A DNA stretch of 64,000 nucleotides from Macrolepiota albuminosa (taxonomy: Eukaryota > Basidiomycota > Agaricomycetes > Agaricales > Agaricaceae), in assembly GCA_027475525.1 (NCBI GenBank), contig JAMWFC010000117.1, positions 4,388,183 to 4,452,182 on the forward strand, read 5' to 3'. Under the pieces are notes generated by a model, which saw only the letters and a list, made by a program, of their open reading frames with translations, was not told where the DNA came from and made no database searches. Made by a program: the position numbers and the translations under genes. Below are positions 21,513-32,998 of this stretch, in pieces; within the stretch, counting starts at the first letter, position 1; each line of letters begins with the position of its first letter.

Positions 21513-23806
21513 GGTTCGTCGCTAACATAAGGTCGCTTTCTCAGTCCCGGCTTCTGGAACCTTCCTCGAGGAAATGTCGGTACCGTTCTCCTGACTCCAG
21601 AATTGGGGTCGCTAATAGTTAGCGTCGTTTCATCCTCGGACGTTGTTTTGACTACTGATCGCGCTAGCACATCGAAGGGTCTTCCTAATAATAAATCGTA
21701 TGCCGGTGATCTAAGTATGTGAATTTGCAGATAGAACGTAAGATTGCCAATAGCACATGGCACATTCCAAGCCATCCCCAAGGATCGATCAATTGTGCCG
21801 TTAGCGCTCTGCATGTTAAGAATGATCGTTGGATCGTAAATGATGCCCAGCTCATTAGCGACGTCGGCAGCCATTGAAATAATCTGTGATCCGCTGTCCA
21901 CGATAGACTCTATTTCGCTTTTCCCATCAACTGTCAGCATAATTGAGTGAATCGTGTGAGAGTCTTGGGCTACAGTCAAGATGGCGGGGTCGTCGCTAGA
22001 TCTTAGCGATTTGAGGTAGGTTTTGACTGGGTCGACGGACGTGGCTTCTTTAGGTGGTGCGACCTCTTCCTTGATTTCAGGAGCTACCGTCTCGGTTATG
22101 TATGCGAAACCAGGCAGCGTGACGTCGCATTCGTCCACTGTCGCTACATTGTTAGCTATGTTTTGTCGTGGGGTAACCGCAGTACGCATCTGGTTCCTGA
22201 CGTCTGGCGCCACACTGCATAACTCTCCTACCGATAGCGTAACCTGACTTTGCATGATGCGATCAAAAACTAACTTAGACTTCTCCAGATCATATATAGG
22301 CGCTGTGGGTCGATATCCCCCCGTAGGTTTATCTGGCGCTCCGAAGTTACGATTAAGGGGCGGGGCGTAGTTGCCCCCGAGACCAGCGTAAGAATGTAGC
22401 GGTGGCTCCGGAACGGCCGGCGCCTTGGTTGCTTCGGGTACTTCATCGTTAGCGCTAGAGGTTGAGGCTGGTGCTGGGGCAGGGCCTGTCATCGTGCCTG
22501 ACGGTCTATAATCTTTCAAAGGCTGCTTGCCCTTTTTGATTTCTACCCCATCGAAGACCTGATTCTTTAGCGACTTCAGTCCCTTCTCTAGCATTTCAAT
22601 TCTCTCCTCGTGGGACAGCATAGGTTGGTCACTGATAGCGTTTAGCTGGAGTACTTCGTGAATTAGCGCTTGTTGAGGAGTTGCCTTGGCTTCTGTTGTT
22701 GCCGTGCTATTCAGGTTGCCTGTCGCTAAATTCCCAGGGTTCTGACGGTGCCACTCGTCAACGCATCCCTGGAACGTCTTATGTTCAGGATAAAGAGGAA
22801 TGTTAGCACCCGAAGGTAAGACTAGTTTCCCGTCCATTCCCCGGCGTGCCTTCCCTTGTCGCAGATACTGTTCAAGGATAGCGCACCTACCCCGGGTCAT
22901 GGTATGTCCTGCCTCGCCACAAAAATGGCAAAGTCCCGTCTGTACGTTGTTTCTAGGCGCCAAAAGACTAGTTGAGATCAAGGTTTCCAGTTTATTCATG
23001 ACATTAGTGACTGCATTGTTGACGGCATTTTCCAAATCCTCCTTCTTGACGTACCCGTTACGGTCATTGGTGGCGCTAGGCGCTGGCAACTCTATCTTGG
23101 GTGCCATTCCTCCATGGTCCATGCCAGGTCGCTGCAATGGTATACCCATATCCGTACCTTTTAATACCCACTTTCCTGCCTCAAAGACCTTTTCTATGTC
23201 ATAGGGTTCCTCGGGGTGATGGTCATGCATAACGATCTCCAAGTGTTGCGCAATCTTAGTCCATAACGAGGTCAGGAATCCTTGTTGAAACAAACGGTGC
23301 TCCTCGTTCCCATATAACTTCCCATTTTGGACCAGCCATCTCACTATCCTCTGGAAGTCACAATAATAAGTTGATAATGCTCCTAAGGTATAGATCCCGG
23401 CCGCAAAGGTGTCCTGTACTAGCTTCTGGATCTCCATTACCGTATAACGTGTAGCTTCTTCAGCGCCAGGATATAAATGAATGATAGCCTTTTTCCATTC
23501 ATCATAGGTAAAAGGCCTTGGTGCTGCATCACTAGTAAGTCCTTGGAACTCCTTCAACCCTGTCCATGATTTGGCTGTATCGTATGAGACGTATCTGGCG
23601 GCGTATTCCTTCATCTGTGTATTGTTGGTCACCCAGCAATCACGTAGCAAATATTCCAACTCTTTGAAATACTGCGCTAGTTCCCGGGGCTTCGTTTCGT
23701 CCCATTTTGGCGACGAGAAGTGGTTTCTAGGCAGCATGCGCTGATTGTTCGACTGATCCATACCAATAGGTGTGTTTGTCGAGGTAGGAAGGGTGGTGGT
23801 GCTCAT
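21479..23806 (-). CDS. Gypsy gag-protease polyprotein
   Basis: The ATG at 23806 gives about 775 residues; the same frame stays open upstream to 24070, so the true start could be earlier. The capsid-like gag part includes YTVMEIQKLVQ and LGALSTYYCDFQRIV. A zinc knuckle CHFCGEAGHTMTRGRC follows. The C-terminal part is an aspartic protease with DSGSQIISM and the second-strand YDLLLGRPFDVL. Gag packages RNA and the protease cleaves the polyprotein. This frame is intact although the rest of pol is deleted, so it could still be expressed. Confidence 0.85.
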   Translation of the reverse strand: MSTTTLPTSTNTPIGMDQSNNQRMLPRNHFSSPKWDETKPRELAQYFKELEYLLRDCWVTNNTQMKEYAARYVSYDTAKSWTGLKEFQGLTSDAAPRPFTYDEWKKAIIHLYPGAEEATRYTVMEIQKLVQDTFAAGIYTLGALSTYYCDFQRIVRWLVQNGKLYGNEEHRLFQQGFLTSLWTKIAQHLEIVMHDHHPEEPYDIEKVFEAGKWVLKGTDMGIPLQRPGMDHGGMAPKIELPAPSATNDRNGYVKKEDLENAVNNAVTNVMNKLETLISTSLLAPRNNVQTGLCHFCGEAGHTMTRGRCAILEQYLRQGKARRGMDGKLVLPSGANIPLYPEHKTFQGCVDEWHRQNPGNLATGNLNSTATTEAKATPQQALIHEVLQLNAISDQPMLSHEERIEMLEKGLKSLKNQVFDGVEIKKGKQPLKDYRPSGTMTGPAPAPASTSSANDEVPEATKAPAVPEPPLHSYAGLGGNYAPPLNRNFGAPDKPTGGYRPTAPIYDLEKSKLVFDRIMQSQVTLSVGELCSVAPDVRNQMRTAVTPRQNIANNVATVDECDVTLPGFAYITETVAPEIKEEVAPPKEATSVDPVKTYLKSLRSSDDPAILTVAQDSHTIHSIMLTVDGKSEIESIVDSGSQIISMAADVANELGIIYDPTIILNMQSANGTIDRSLGMAWNVPCAIGNLTFYLQIHILRSPAYDLLLGRPFDVLARSVVKTTSEDETTLTISDPNSGVRRTVPTFPRGRFQKPGLRKRPYVSDEPCECFPAPSRR

Positions 23807-24149
23807 GTTACTTAGTGTCGATGTCGTAGGTACCGGCTCAGTTGGCTCCGAGTCGCTAGGTTCTGGTGATAATAACCTAGATAACTCTTCTAGAGGAGTA
23901 AGCGGCGTATGGTTTTCGCCTGCTAAGTACTCAAACGGTCGGGAAAAAGGGAAAAAGCTTTTGGCTAGGCTGTCTGGGGCGGCCTCAAGCTCCTGATCCA
24001 AAGTCTGTCTCGGTAGCGCGCCTGGTAAGTGTGGTGAGTCGGTGGTACTTGGTTCAAATGCGCTCTCCAACAGGAGGCGGCGCTGTAGCTGGGCTCGAGT
24101 TTCCAGCGGAATTCTGTCTCAGAAGAACCCCTTGCAGTGGGCTCCAAAA

Positions 24150-24686
24150 TGATGACGCCAACTGTGGTTGGGTGCACTGGACATATACGCAGTACAACGC
24201 CGTCTCCAGCGCTTGGCGTGCATAGTTGTGAGAAGTCCTGACAGGGTCCCAGTGTGCTTGAGTGGAGGTGGTAAAACAATGTGCTAAATTATAGCGCTTC
24301 GGGGGCTACCTGGCAGACGGTAAGCGTCGTAGTTTAGACAAAGATATTGAAGAAAAAACGAATAGCACAGCGTATTGTGCCCGTAGGTGGCACCGTAAAC
24401 GATGAAGACGAGATAGACAAGGCTAGCGCCCGACTTAGTGATGAAGTCAAAGGAAGCTAGCGCAATTTGAATGCTAAGTGTAACTGTGTGTTCGAGGGGT
24501 TACGATTCCTTGTTATATACATGTAAAGTAGCTATTTTATATACTATGCGCTACCGTGTTTGTCCAGATACAAGTCCACCTGCGGCGCTACCTCCTAGCA
24601 CCTCTCCTCGTGGTTTCCTATAACGGCGACCTGTCAACGGCAACCTTTTGCACATGGATGACGGCGACCAACGGCGTTCTGACCCA
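24150..24686 (-). repeat. 5' LTR of the deleted Gypsy element (537 bp)
   Basis: In plus orientation it begins TGATGACGCC and ends TCTGACCCA, so it has TG...CA ends on both strands. Gag starts a few hundred bases inside it on the minus strand. It is a partner of 19963-20576. Confidence 0.85.
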
Positions 24687-25181
24687 TGGCGACCAGCGGC
24701 GACTCTATATTGGCTTAGAATTGCATGAGTCTGCTCACTTTTATTCTAACTCCAATTGGCCAGGCTGTTTTGGAGTATGGTCGGAAAATCCTCAACAGAC
24801 GCCGTGAGCGCTAGTGTCAGCGCTACACATTGTATTAGTTCCTGACAGGTCCAGATGTCAGATTTAAGTATATCCAGTGCTGCCGTCATTGATCCTTTTA
24901 GACTTCTGATTGAAGTGCCTCGTCAAATGGCAGCGCCTGCTGCTGGCTCCTTCTGGAAGTGATCGGGGTTTAGTTAGAGTCCTCTCCCGCCGTCGTGTTA
25001 GCGCTATACGTTATGAGCCTCCTTTGTCCTTGGGATAGGTGAATGGAGTGTGCTGAAGGCTTGGTAGCTAGTGGTTAGGATAAATGTCTAAATCCTGTAG
25101 TCGGTTGCCAGAGCTAGAGCTGCTCTATATTCCCAACTGGTCGCTAGAGTCCTCAGTACGTCAAGTGTTGGTTGGCCTATA
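24687..25181. other. No gene seen; unassigned DNA between two Gypsy remnants
   Basis: This stretch has no coding potential that I can support. It shares the unusual density of CGCTA/TAGCG pentamers with the Gypsy element to its left (for example near 24805, 24820 and 25001), so it may be a remnant of a related element. Confidence 0.4.
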
Positions 25182-27803
25182 ATGTCCCTTGATGCGCTCA
25201 GTCTGAGTAGAAGCCTATCAGCGTTAGCCAAAAAACAGGATAAACCAAACAAAGACCTTGAGCAGGCACGGGAAAAATTATTATCAGAACAATCACGTAA
25301 ACTAAAAGAACTAACTGAACCGTTGGAACCGGTATCACTGACTGAAAGGCTGGCCAGAGGGCAAGAACCAATCGACCTTCTGGAGAGTATCCAGGACAAA
25401 TATTCAGAAGACCCGGTACTAGCACATATAATAGTGAAACCGCGTGAATACAAAAACTTTGAATTTACTGAGGATAAACTCTTATACCTTAATACGGATG
25501 ATAAACGCGTGCTGTGCATACCTTCCATAATAGTATCTGGCCAAAACATACGAGAGATTGTGATATCAGAAGCACATTCAATGCTGGCCCATTTGGGCGC
25601 ATGAAAAACATTAACATATCTAAGAGACCTAGTTTGGTGGAAAAATATGAGTTGAGATGTGCATGCATTCTGCAAAACATGTGTTATCTGTGCAAGAAGT
25701 AAAGCATCAAACCACAAGCCTTATGGTTTGCTTAACCCTCTACCAGTACCCACGTCACCTTGGGAAGTAATTGGCATTGACTTAGTCGGACCCTTGCCTG
25801 AATCAAAAGACAGAGACTCATCATACAACTCACTCACAGTAATTATCGATCACCTAACAGTAATGATACACCTGGTACCCAGCCGCACAAACTATATGGC
25901 AAAGAACATAGCTGAACTAATTTTTGCTGAAGTCTACAAACTACACGGGCTACCAAAAGCGATAGTCAGTGACCGTGACTCGTATTTTACCAGTATTTTC
26001 TGGGCTCACCTCCATGCCCTGATAGGCACTCAACTTAAGCTATCAAGTTCGTATCACCCTGAAACAGATGGGGCAACCGAAAGGGCTAACCAAACAATAA
26101 TACAGATGATTTGTCAATGTGTCAGCCCGACACAAAAAGGATTGGGTATCTAAGATTCCAGCTGTTGAGTTCGCAGTTAATAGTGCTAGATCTGAAAGCA
26201 CTGGATACTTACCTTTTTTTCTCAATTACGGTTGTCTGCCATGCACAATGATATGGAATTCTGCTACCCAAACCAAATACCCTGGTGTCCGTGTTTTTGC
26301 CCAACAATTAAAGACAGTAATCATGGTGGTGCATGATTGTATACTGGCAGCACACATAAAACAAACCTGAAATGCCAACTGGAAACGCATACCAGCACCT
26401 TTCAAAGAAGGAGAATTTGTCTACGTGTCAACAGAGAACATGACCTTTCCTAAAGGTCTAGCACGTAAGCTGATCCCCAAATTTGTGGGGCCTTATTTAC
26501 TTCTAAAAGACTTTGGCAACTACTCATTTCAAGTACAACTCCCCTCTCATATGAAGCAACGGGGAATTCACGATGTATATCACGCTTCACTACTAAGGAT
26601 ACACCATCCTAATGACGATTCTAGCATATGAAGCAACGGGGAATTCACGATGTATATCACGCTTCACTACTAAGGATACACCATCCTAATGACGATTCTA
26701 GATTCCTGGTAAGACTATACTCCCAGATCATCTTGGAAACTGAGCCGGAACATGAAGGCAAATGGGCAGCTGATAAAATTGTTAATCATGCTGGCGCCCA
26801 GAACCGTGCAATTTTCGAGGTCCTCTGGTGATCGGGAGAAAAAACTTGGATGCCTTATGATCAGGTAAGAGAGTTAGATTTACTTCTGCCTTATTTGGAA
26901 GCCCAAAACGCTGAAACAATTGACGATCTACCCTCCAGAACTGGCACAACACCGGTGGACGACCCTCAAGTGTTTCTGGGGTCCATAAGGTTTGAAAACT
27001 TAAATAGGGATGCACACGACCGGCTCAAAACTTATAGACCTCATCCCAACGGTCATTTCAAGCCATCTTCTCCCCATCACCCTCATCACTATCAGTCTCT
27101 CCCTTGTCCATTCTTCAGCAGCCTTGCCATGTCTTATCTTCCTAAGGACCATTTCAAACCTCACCCTTACCTGGCGATATGCCCCAATGGTTTTGTCCAA
27201 CTTACCTCCATCGAACCCAACTTGATTGTCCACCCCGCTCAGCTCATTAAATACCTCGAGCACGACCAGGCGGCTCGAAACCAAGCAATCACAACAGATA
27301 ACATTATTCCTACTGGGTATGAGGAGTGGGCTGCGGCGTACAACACGTCAAAAAGCGATAACCCCACCGAATTTGTGACCTTCAACCTCATTACAGGCCT
27401 CTACAATCTCGACAGTTTCCCCATTCCCCGCAGCCTCCTCACCATCTCTTATTTTGACGATCGCTACGCCAAACTACGCACGTTCAGGATAATCAATGAC
27501 CGCAGTGATCTTATTGAAGAAGGATGGGCCAACGTAAAGAATGCCTTACTTCACCCACATCGCGATGCCATTCGCAACCAGGCACGCTCCAATGCTTGCA
27601 AGGCTGAATGCGCCCTCAAAAAGCTTTGCATCTCCGACAGCCCGTTTAAGGAATATCTGTCCCTTTCTCAGCATAAGAAGCCGACCACCCTGCCACTCAT
27701 CACTCATTCTCAGTCGCAGTCCCCCGTGCTCATGGGAAGCTCCAGCGGTATCTCTCCTTCCAAATTCGAGCTCAGTATGCCTGTCGACCTGACCGTTGCC
27801 TGA
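25182..27803 (+). pseudogene. Gypsy integrase with chromodomain-like region and long C-terminal extension, decayed
   Basis: It begins near the end of RNase H. It holds the integrase zinc-binding region (EAHSMLAHLGA...CKTCVICARSK), the catalytic core (IGIDLVGPLPES, IVSDRDSYFTS, SSYHPETDGATERANQ), the GPY/F segment (LIPKFVGPYLL) and a chromodomain-like fold (KWAADKIVNHAG, FEVLW, EKTWMPYDQV). A further region of about 290 residues follows to 27803, with no recognised domain. Stops or shifts lie near 25604, 25650, 26153, 26370 and 26830, plus a 77-bp duplication at 26548. No RT lies upstream. Confidence 0.8.
26548..26701. repeat. 77-bp exact tandem duplication within integrase C-terminus
   Basis: 26548-26624 is repeated exactly at 26625-26701, duplicating the MKQRGIHDVYHASLLR coding segment and shifting the frame. 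Confidence 0.95.
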
Positions 27804-27974
27804 ACTTCTTGCGACTCATTCCCAAACTTGAAGGACCAACCAATTCTCCTTGGACCCTTTTTTACCGCCAAAATTACTGGTGTTTGACTCTGGCCAATCT
27901 CGTCTCATTTTTACTTATCTTATTAACTAAAAGTCAGGCATCATTTATTGCATTCTCGATACCTGGAGGGCGTA

Positions 27975-28189
27975 TGTAGCGACTGTGACAAACTCACTTC
28001 CTTTTTTGGTACCTATTCAGTACTCGTGATTTCCTTCTACCTACTTGGCTCTGGCCTTTACCAACCCGGGAACTCAATTACCGAGCATATAAAAACTTAC
28101 TACTCTTTGTCCATAGAGTAGCTCTTCCCAATTTTAGGACTTATCCTAGTTCTGCTATTGCGTGAAGACTCTAACTCATTTTGACAACA
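27975..28189 (+). repeat. Putative LTR downstream of the Gypsy pol remnant
   Basis: A TG...CA segment (TGTAGCGACTGTGAC to TTTGACAACA, 215 bp) follows a short purine stretch and contains a TATAAAAACTT box near 28087. It sits about 170 bp after the pol end, where a 3' LTR is expected. No second copy lies in the window, so the assignment rests on position and ends only. Confidence 0.35.
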
Positions 28190-29174
28190 TGGTGACCTAC
28201 CTTGGTGTTACAGAACTGGTCACGCAAATGCGTGACCTACGTGTATTGATGTCAAAAGGTGAAAGCTACCGGCTGGCTACTACGTATTTACAGGGTGAGG
28301 AGGGAGGGTTGACGAATGAATAGCTAGAAGTATACTAGTAGAATACTGATGAGAAATCTGTAAGCAAGGGGCTGACGCGACCTTCCTATCGCATACTTAC
28401 TTTAGATATTGTGACACTAGAATGGAATGTAAAGCTTGACTTTTGTATGCAGTCGAAATATCTAATGTGAGAGGTGAGCTTAGCTCACCAGGTGACAATG
28501 AGATGGGTCTCACCGCTAATGTACAGGTTGTGCAGTGATTAGAAAGATAATGTATGTGAAGTGGCTGTGATGACAAGTGAAGCTCATAGTGAGACCCAAC
28601 TGAGTAAGTGGGAGAGAGCAGTGATTGTGCTCACCTGGGTGGCTGATCAGAATAGTGTAAGAAGTAAGAAATACCAATAGGCAAGCCAAAATGTCAATTT
28701 GAATTAGCCTTGTTCAATTCTAAAAGATGAGAGAATAAAATTCACACATTCGGTATCCAGGAAACAGACAATCTATAAGCCAGAATAAAATAAAATGAGA
28801 TAAAGGAATAAGCAATATATTGACACAGAAATGTACATGCTTCAAAATAAAAGAAAAAGAACACAGTCCTGTGGGACAGGAAAATTTATGGGAAAGAAGG
28901 TGCCTGAGAGACAGTTAGAGGTTTTGCAAATAGGGAGATCCAATAAATTGGGTTGGTCTTATCATTTTTAAACACATTGAAGAGGAAAGATAAAATATAT
29001 CCAAATTGCTAAGAAGCCAGACAAACAGTCGACCTGTAAAAGTTGCCTGCATTAGACTGATGCAATGTGACATGAGAACAAAAAACCATACAGATAGTCA
29101 ACCCAGAAACATTAGATAGATACCATGTGACACAAGACAGTATCAGCTCACTAGATAAACTTATTATCACATAC
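28190..29174. other. No gene seen; AT-rich DNA
   Basis: There are no open frames of note and no recognised element. The composition and many short direct repeats suggest old transposon debris. Confidence 0.4.
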
Positions 29175-29360
29175 TGTAAGGGCGACCTCTAGAGGCTGTG
29201 GCTCAGTCACACAGCTGGCAGAGGGAGATCCAAAGTGTATTAGAATATATACTGACAATATCAAGGTAGCTACTCACCTGGCAGAGGGAGATCCAAAGAG
29301 AACAAGTCTGGGGATTCCCTATGCCAGGTTGGACGCTTCTGGGGCCTCTGAAGTGTGGGA
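29175..29360 (+). repeat. Dispersed repeat beginning TGTAAGGG (copy 2)
   Basis: Plus-strand copy of the repeat also found at 4770-4955 and 49383-49512. GGCAGAGGGAGATC occurs twice within it, about 70 bases apart. It is the longest of the three copies. Confidence 0.55.
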
Positions 29361-29873
29361 AACAACTGTACAGTACAACAAAACCTTAAAAACTCGAAAA
29401 TTGACTAACCAAACAAGTGTGCAAACAAGGGAGGAAAACTCCGGACTTTAGAAGTCAGAAAGGCAAACTCCGGCTTATCTAAGCAGCCTGGAGCAGTGCT
29501 GAAGGGCCCACACTTGTCTGAGTGATAGCTAAAGAACCAGAGCACCTCAAAGGTTGAGAATAGTACTAACAGATAGTGTTGAAAAAGTAGTAACAGCAAG
29601 ATGAGAGAATGATAGAAGAAATAAGGAAGTGAATGAAAGGAGAGTGAAGAAATAAAGAGTGAAAGAAGAAAGGAATGAGGAGTCCCCTGACATATACACA
29701 TATACAAAATAGACAACAAATATGATGAAAAGATCAGATAACACAATGAACAGCTGCTTCTATACATCCCTGCAGGTCCCTGCATTGATATTTAGAAGTG
29801 GAAGAGGGGTGGCATACCCCCCAAAAGAGATTTTGTGGCTTGAAATGGCATTGGCATCAGCTGGCATCTATCA
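29361..29873. other. No gene seen; flank of Gypsy copy B
   Basis: A/G-rich DNA. A minus-strand open frame (29405-29785) is low-complexity and hydrophobic, with no family features. The last 50 bases carry GGCATC-type short repeats that resume at 42157 on the other side of copy B, showing where the element inserted. Confidence 0.4.
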
Positions 29874-29878
29874 GAATC

Positions 29879-30113
29879 TGTAGCGTAGTCCGCTATGTGG
29901 CGTTGGCCACATAGCTTTACTTACCTTACAGTAGATACTATTATATTATATTTATTATAATATAATATTAATTTACATTATTATATAAATTAGTTTACCA
30001 GCTGCTTACAAAGCAGCTTATTTTGTGTTGATACTACATAGTCAATAGACCGGACTGGTCTGATTCTGTGCAGTGTGAACCTAAGCTCTCACAATCTCTG
30101 TAACTTCGTTACA
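29879..30113 (+). repeat. 5' LTR of Gypsy copy B (235 bp)
   Basis: TGTAGCGTAG to CGTTACA, base-for-base the same as 41917-42151. The following bases (poly-T then AATCTGCCAGC) do not match the common initiator-Met tRNA primer site, so the priming mechanism is not evident. Confidence 0.95.
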
Positions 30114-32054
30114 TTTTTTTTAATCTGCCAGCTAGGATCTATTGCCTAGCATCCGACGTCAGTCGTTGAGTTTGTTGACAGAACTCTATCAGCTTCTCGA
30201 GCTTCTTGCACAGCCACACCGTGCAAATTTCAAACAGGGGATCGATGAGTAATCCCATACCTGCAGCGCCCACTGACGGTGGGCGAAATGCCCACGACCT
30301 ACGGGGAGACCCAGCAGACACCCAGGACGCGTCAGCGTCCAATGCGGGTCAGGTAAGACCCAAGGCTCGAGACCGAGGTCAGAGTACCGACCTGGCCGGG
30401 AATGAGAGCGAGGCCCGGAGAGCTGAAAGCTCACAGCAGGACGGTCCGCAACACCTCCAAGACAAGATGCCCGGGGGATTAACGCCCCCAGTTACGCAGC
30501 TGCCAGGAGGACCGCGACGGTCTAGCCGATTGGCTTCCAAAGAACCCCCACAGGACGGCCGACAGTCAACCGGCGCCTATGGCGCCCCAGGAGACGCTGA
30601 GTCGGCAGTACGGACTGGGAGAGCCCTCCCTGCGAGCCGGAGCAGTGGGACCAGGCGGTCCACAGCGGGTCCAATGCCTTCTAAAGTAGCGGAAGCCTGC
30701 TTAGAAGAGGTACCGGAGGAGGCTGCAAGGCCTGAAGGATACCGCGCGGAAGATCGATTTCTGCACACACCAGCAGTGGAGGAAGCTCCGGAGGTTGTAG
30801 AGCTTCCAGAGGAGGTGATGGAGTCGTCAAGTGATGACGACGTCAGAGCAGAGGAACAGCGGCTGAAAACCGCGTACACCGTGCGCTTGCGGGTGTTCTG
30901 GGACTTGCACCCAGAGGTGATGAAATACACCACCCAAGCGCGACTCGAGCGCTACGCGTCAGCCCATATAGTAGCACTTAGGCAACAAGGGCATGAAGTG
31001 CCCAATGTATTCAGTACGAAATATACTGATTTGATGGTGAGAGTGCTCACTATGGAGCTGCAAATGTATGTGCAGCATAAGGCCACACGGCAATCGGGGG
31101 TCTCGACCCCCTGGAGCCACACGTCCGAGGAATGCTCGGCACGACGCAATCAAGACGTCGGAATCGAGCTAGTGGAGGCACTAGCACGGGCGCAAGAAGT
31201 GCCCGAAGTAAGACCGGTGAGTACTTTTTATACTCCAGCAGGACAAGGGTGGCATGAGGAGCCCCCGCACATGCGTAACCATGACCGTAGGACAGATATG
31301 TCAGGTCCGGATGGGCACGATAGCACTGTGCTCAAAGTGGAAAGCGAGGCATCCGTGATGCCGCGCGTGCCCATGGCCGAAACGTTGAGCGACAGAGTCG
31401 CGTATCAACGTATGCGCAATGGCGACCTCAGGACTAAGGAACAGTCCCTTATAGACGATCAGGGCATCATATTCGAGGGCACTAAGCCCATTGACGAGAT
31501 GCGTCGTCAATTCGTCACGCAGGGTCAGGAGAATCAAGCTTCTCCAGGTCCAGGGCAGCGCAACGATCATGATCGAGGAGACTTCCTCGATCGAGATGGC
31601 GCCACAAGACGTGATGTCCCTGGTAACGGCCGGGATGACGGCCCTAGGTCGATTCCTCGAGACGAGGGCAATTATGCCCACAGTTGAGGAGGCTTGGGAC
31701 GTCCCCCGCAAGGTGGACGGGGGAAGTCACTTCCCCATGCCGCTGATTTGGCGACTAGATCCCTGGGTCAGCAGGAAGCCATCCGAATGCATCGTGAAGC
31801 CATGCACAATCGCCTGCATCGAGTAGTCGATGATGCCCTGGGCGTAACCTTACGGTTACCAGACGGAGTGAAGCTGCGTAAAGCAGACAGTAGGCACATT
31901 CGCGCCTATACAGGCGCGTCCAAGTTCAGCGACCTGGAAGATTGGGTGATGGATGTATGCACCCATCTTGCCATGTGCTTATACAGAGGTGACCATATGG
32001 AACGAGAACGAATTTTCGTTCTGCCTGAGTTCTTGGCCGGAGAGGCCATGGGTT

Positions 32055-32208
32055 GGTTTCGACGGGCAGTACTGCACGTCAATCATGTCCAATATGACTG
32101 GACGTTTAAAGGAGTCCTTACAGGACTGTACGGTTTCGACGGGCAGTACTGCACGTCAATCATGTCCAATATGACTGGACGTTTAAAGGAGTCCTTACAG
32201 GACTGTAC
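32055..32208. repeat. 77-bp exact tandem duplication in gag (capsid region)
   Basis: 32055-32131 is repeated at 32132-32208 and shifts gag after GVLTGLYG. Confidence 0.95.
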
Positions 32209-32370
32209 AATCGATTCGTACACCCCTCAACGCTCCAGGATGCAAGGCGGGACTTCCAGTCCGCCAAGTACACCAAGAAGTTGGGAGTACAAGGGTTCTA
32301 TGATACCCTTAATGACCATGCCCAGAACATGGCAGTATACCCGGACGGGTATACAATGCTCGAAACGTTC

Positions 32371-32524
32371 TGGATGGCATTCCAGCGGATATGCGCCGCT
32401 ATTTGATACATGAGGACGGATTGTCCCCAGAAGTCAACGATGTGGAATGGATGGCATTCCAGCGGATATGCGCCGCTATTTGATACATGAGGACGGATTG
32501 TCCCCAGAAGTCAACGATGTGGAA
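32371..32524. repeat. 77-bp exact tandem duplication in gag
   Basis: 32371-32447 is repeated at 32448-32524, duplicating the segment around DMRRYLIHEDG. Confidence 0.95.
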
Positions 32525-32844
32525 GAATTTGTGGCATATGCCATCCAGTATGAGCAGTCTCTGAAGACTGCTAACCACTATGAACATCGGAGTGGACACA
32601 AAGGGGGACCCAGGCAACTACCGCCTGGTGGGACACCCTCACGGGGTCAGCATGTGGGGACCTTCCTGGCCAAAAAGACCGATTTGGACCGTGACCGCAA
32701 CACGCAGTTTGTTGTACGCAGAACCCCTGCTGCGAACCGAGGGCGGAGCCGCCCACGCCCAGAGCGGGCACCGGACGGAGAACGTCCTAAACCAAGGCCG
32801 GACTTCAAGCTGGCCAACCCACCAGGGCAGTCAGGGACGTGCTT

Positions 32845-32998
32845 CGCGTGTGGCCAACCAGGCCACTACGCTACCAACTGCCCTGCGAAGCCAGGACCCC
32901 CGAGAAAGGGGTATACACCCCCGCGTGTGGCCAACCAGGCCACTACGCTACCAACTGCCCTGCGAAGCCAGGACCCCCGAGAAAGGGGTATACACCCC
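32845..32998. repeat. 77-bp exact tandem duplication over the zinc knuckle
   Basis: 32845-32921 is repeated at 32922-32998. It gives a false second zinc knuckle in another frame. Confidence 0.95.

Larger units (their letters stand above)
19963..24686 (-). mobile_element. Ty3/Gypsy element with internal deletion of most of pol
   Basis: Oriented on the minus strand: 5' LTR 24150-24686, gag-protease, and the first part of RT. At about 20577 the RT joins directly to the 3' LTR (19963-20576). Most of RT, RNase H and integrase are therefore missing, and the element would depend on others to move. Its left LTR cuts into the Copia gag. Both LTRs are 537 bp once a 77-bp duplication in the left one is discounted. 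Confidence 0.8.

Noticed and set aside
29405..29785. 126-residue hydrophobic minus-strand frame as a membrane protein
   Set aside because: Low-complexity A/G-rich DNA read on the opposite strand; no start context or relatives.
32845..32998. Gag with two zinc knuckles
   Set aside because: The second CCHC comes from the exact 77-bp duplication and is in another frame.
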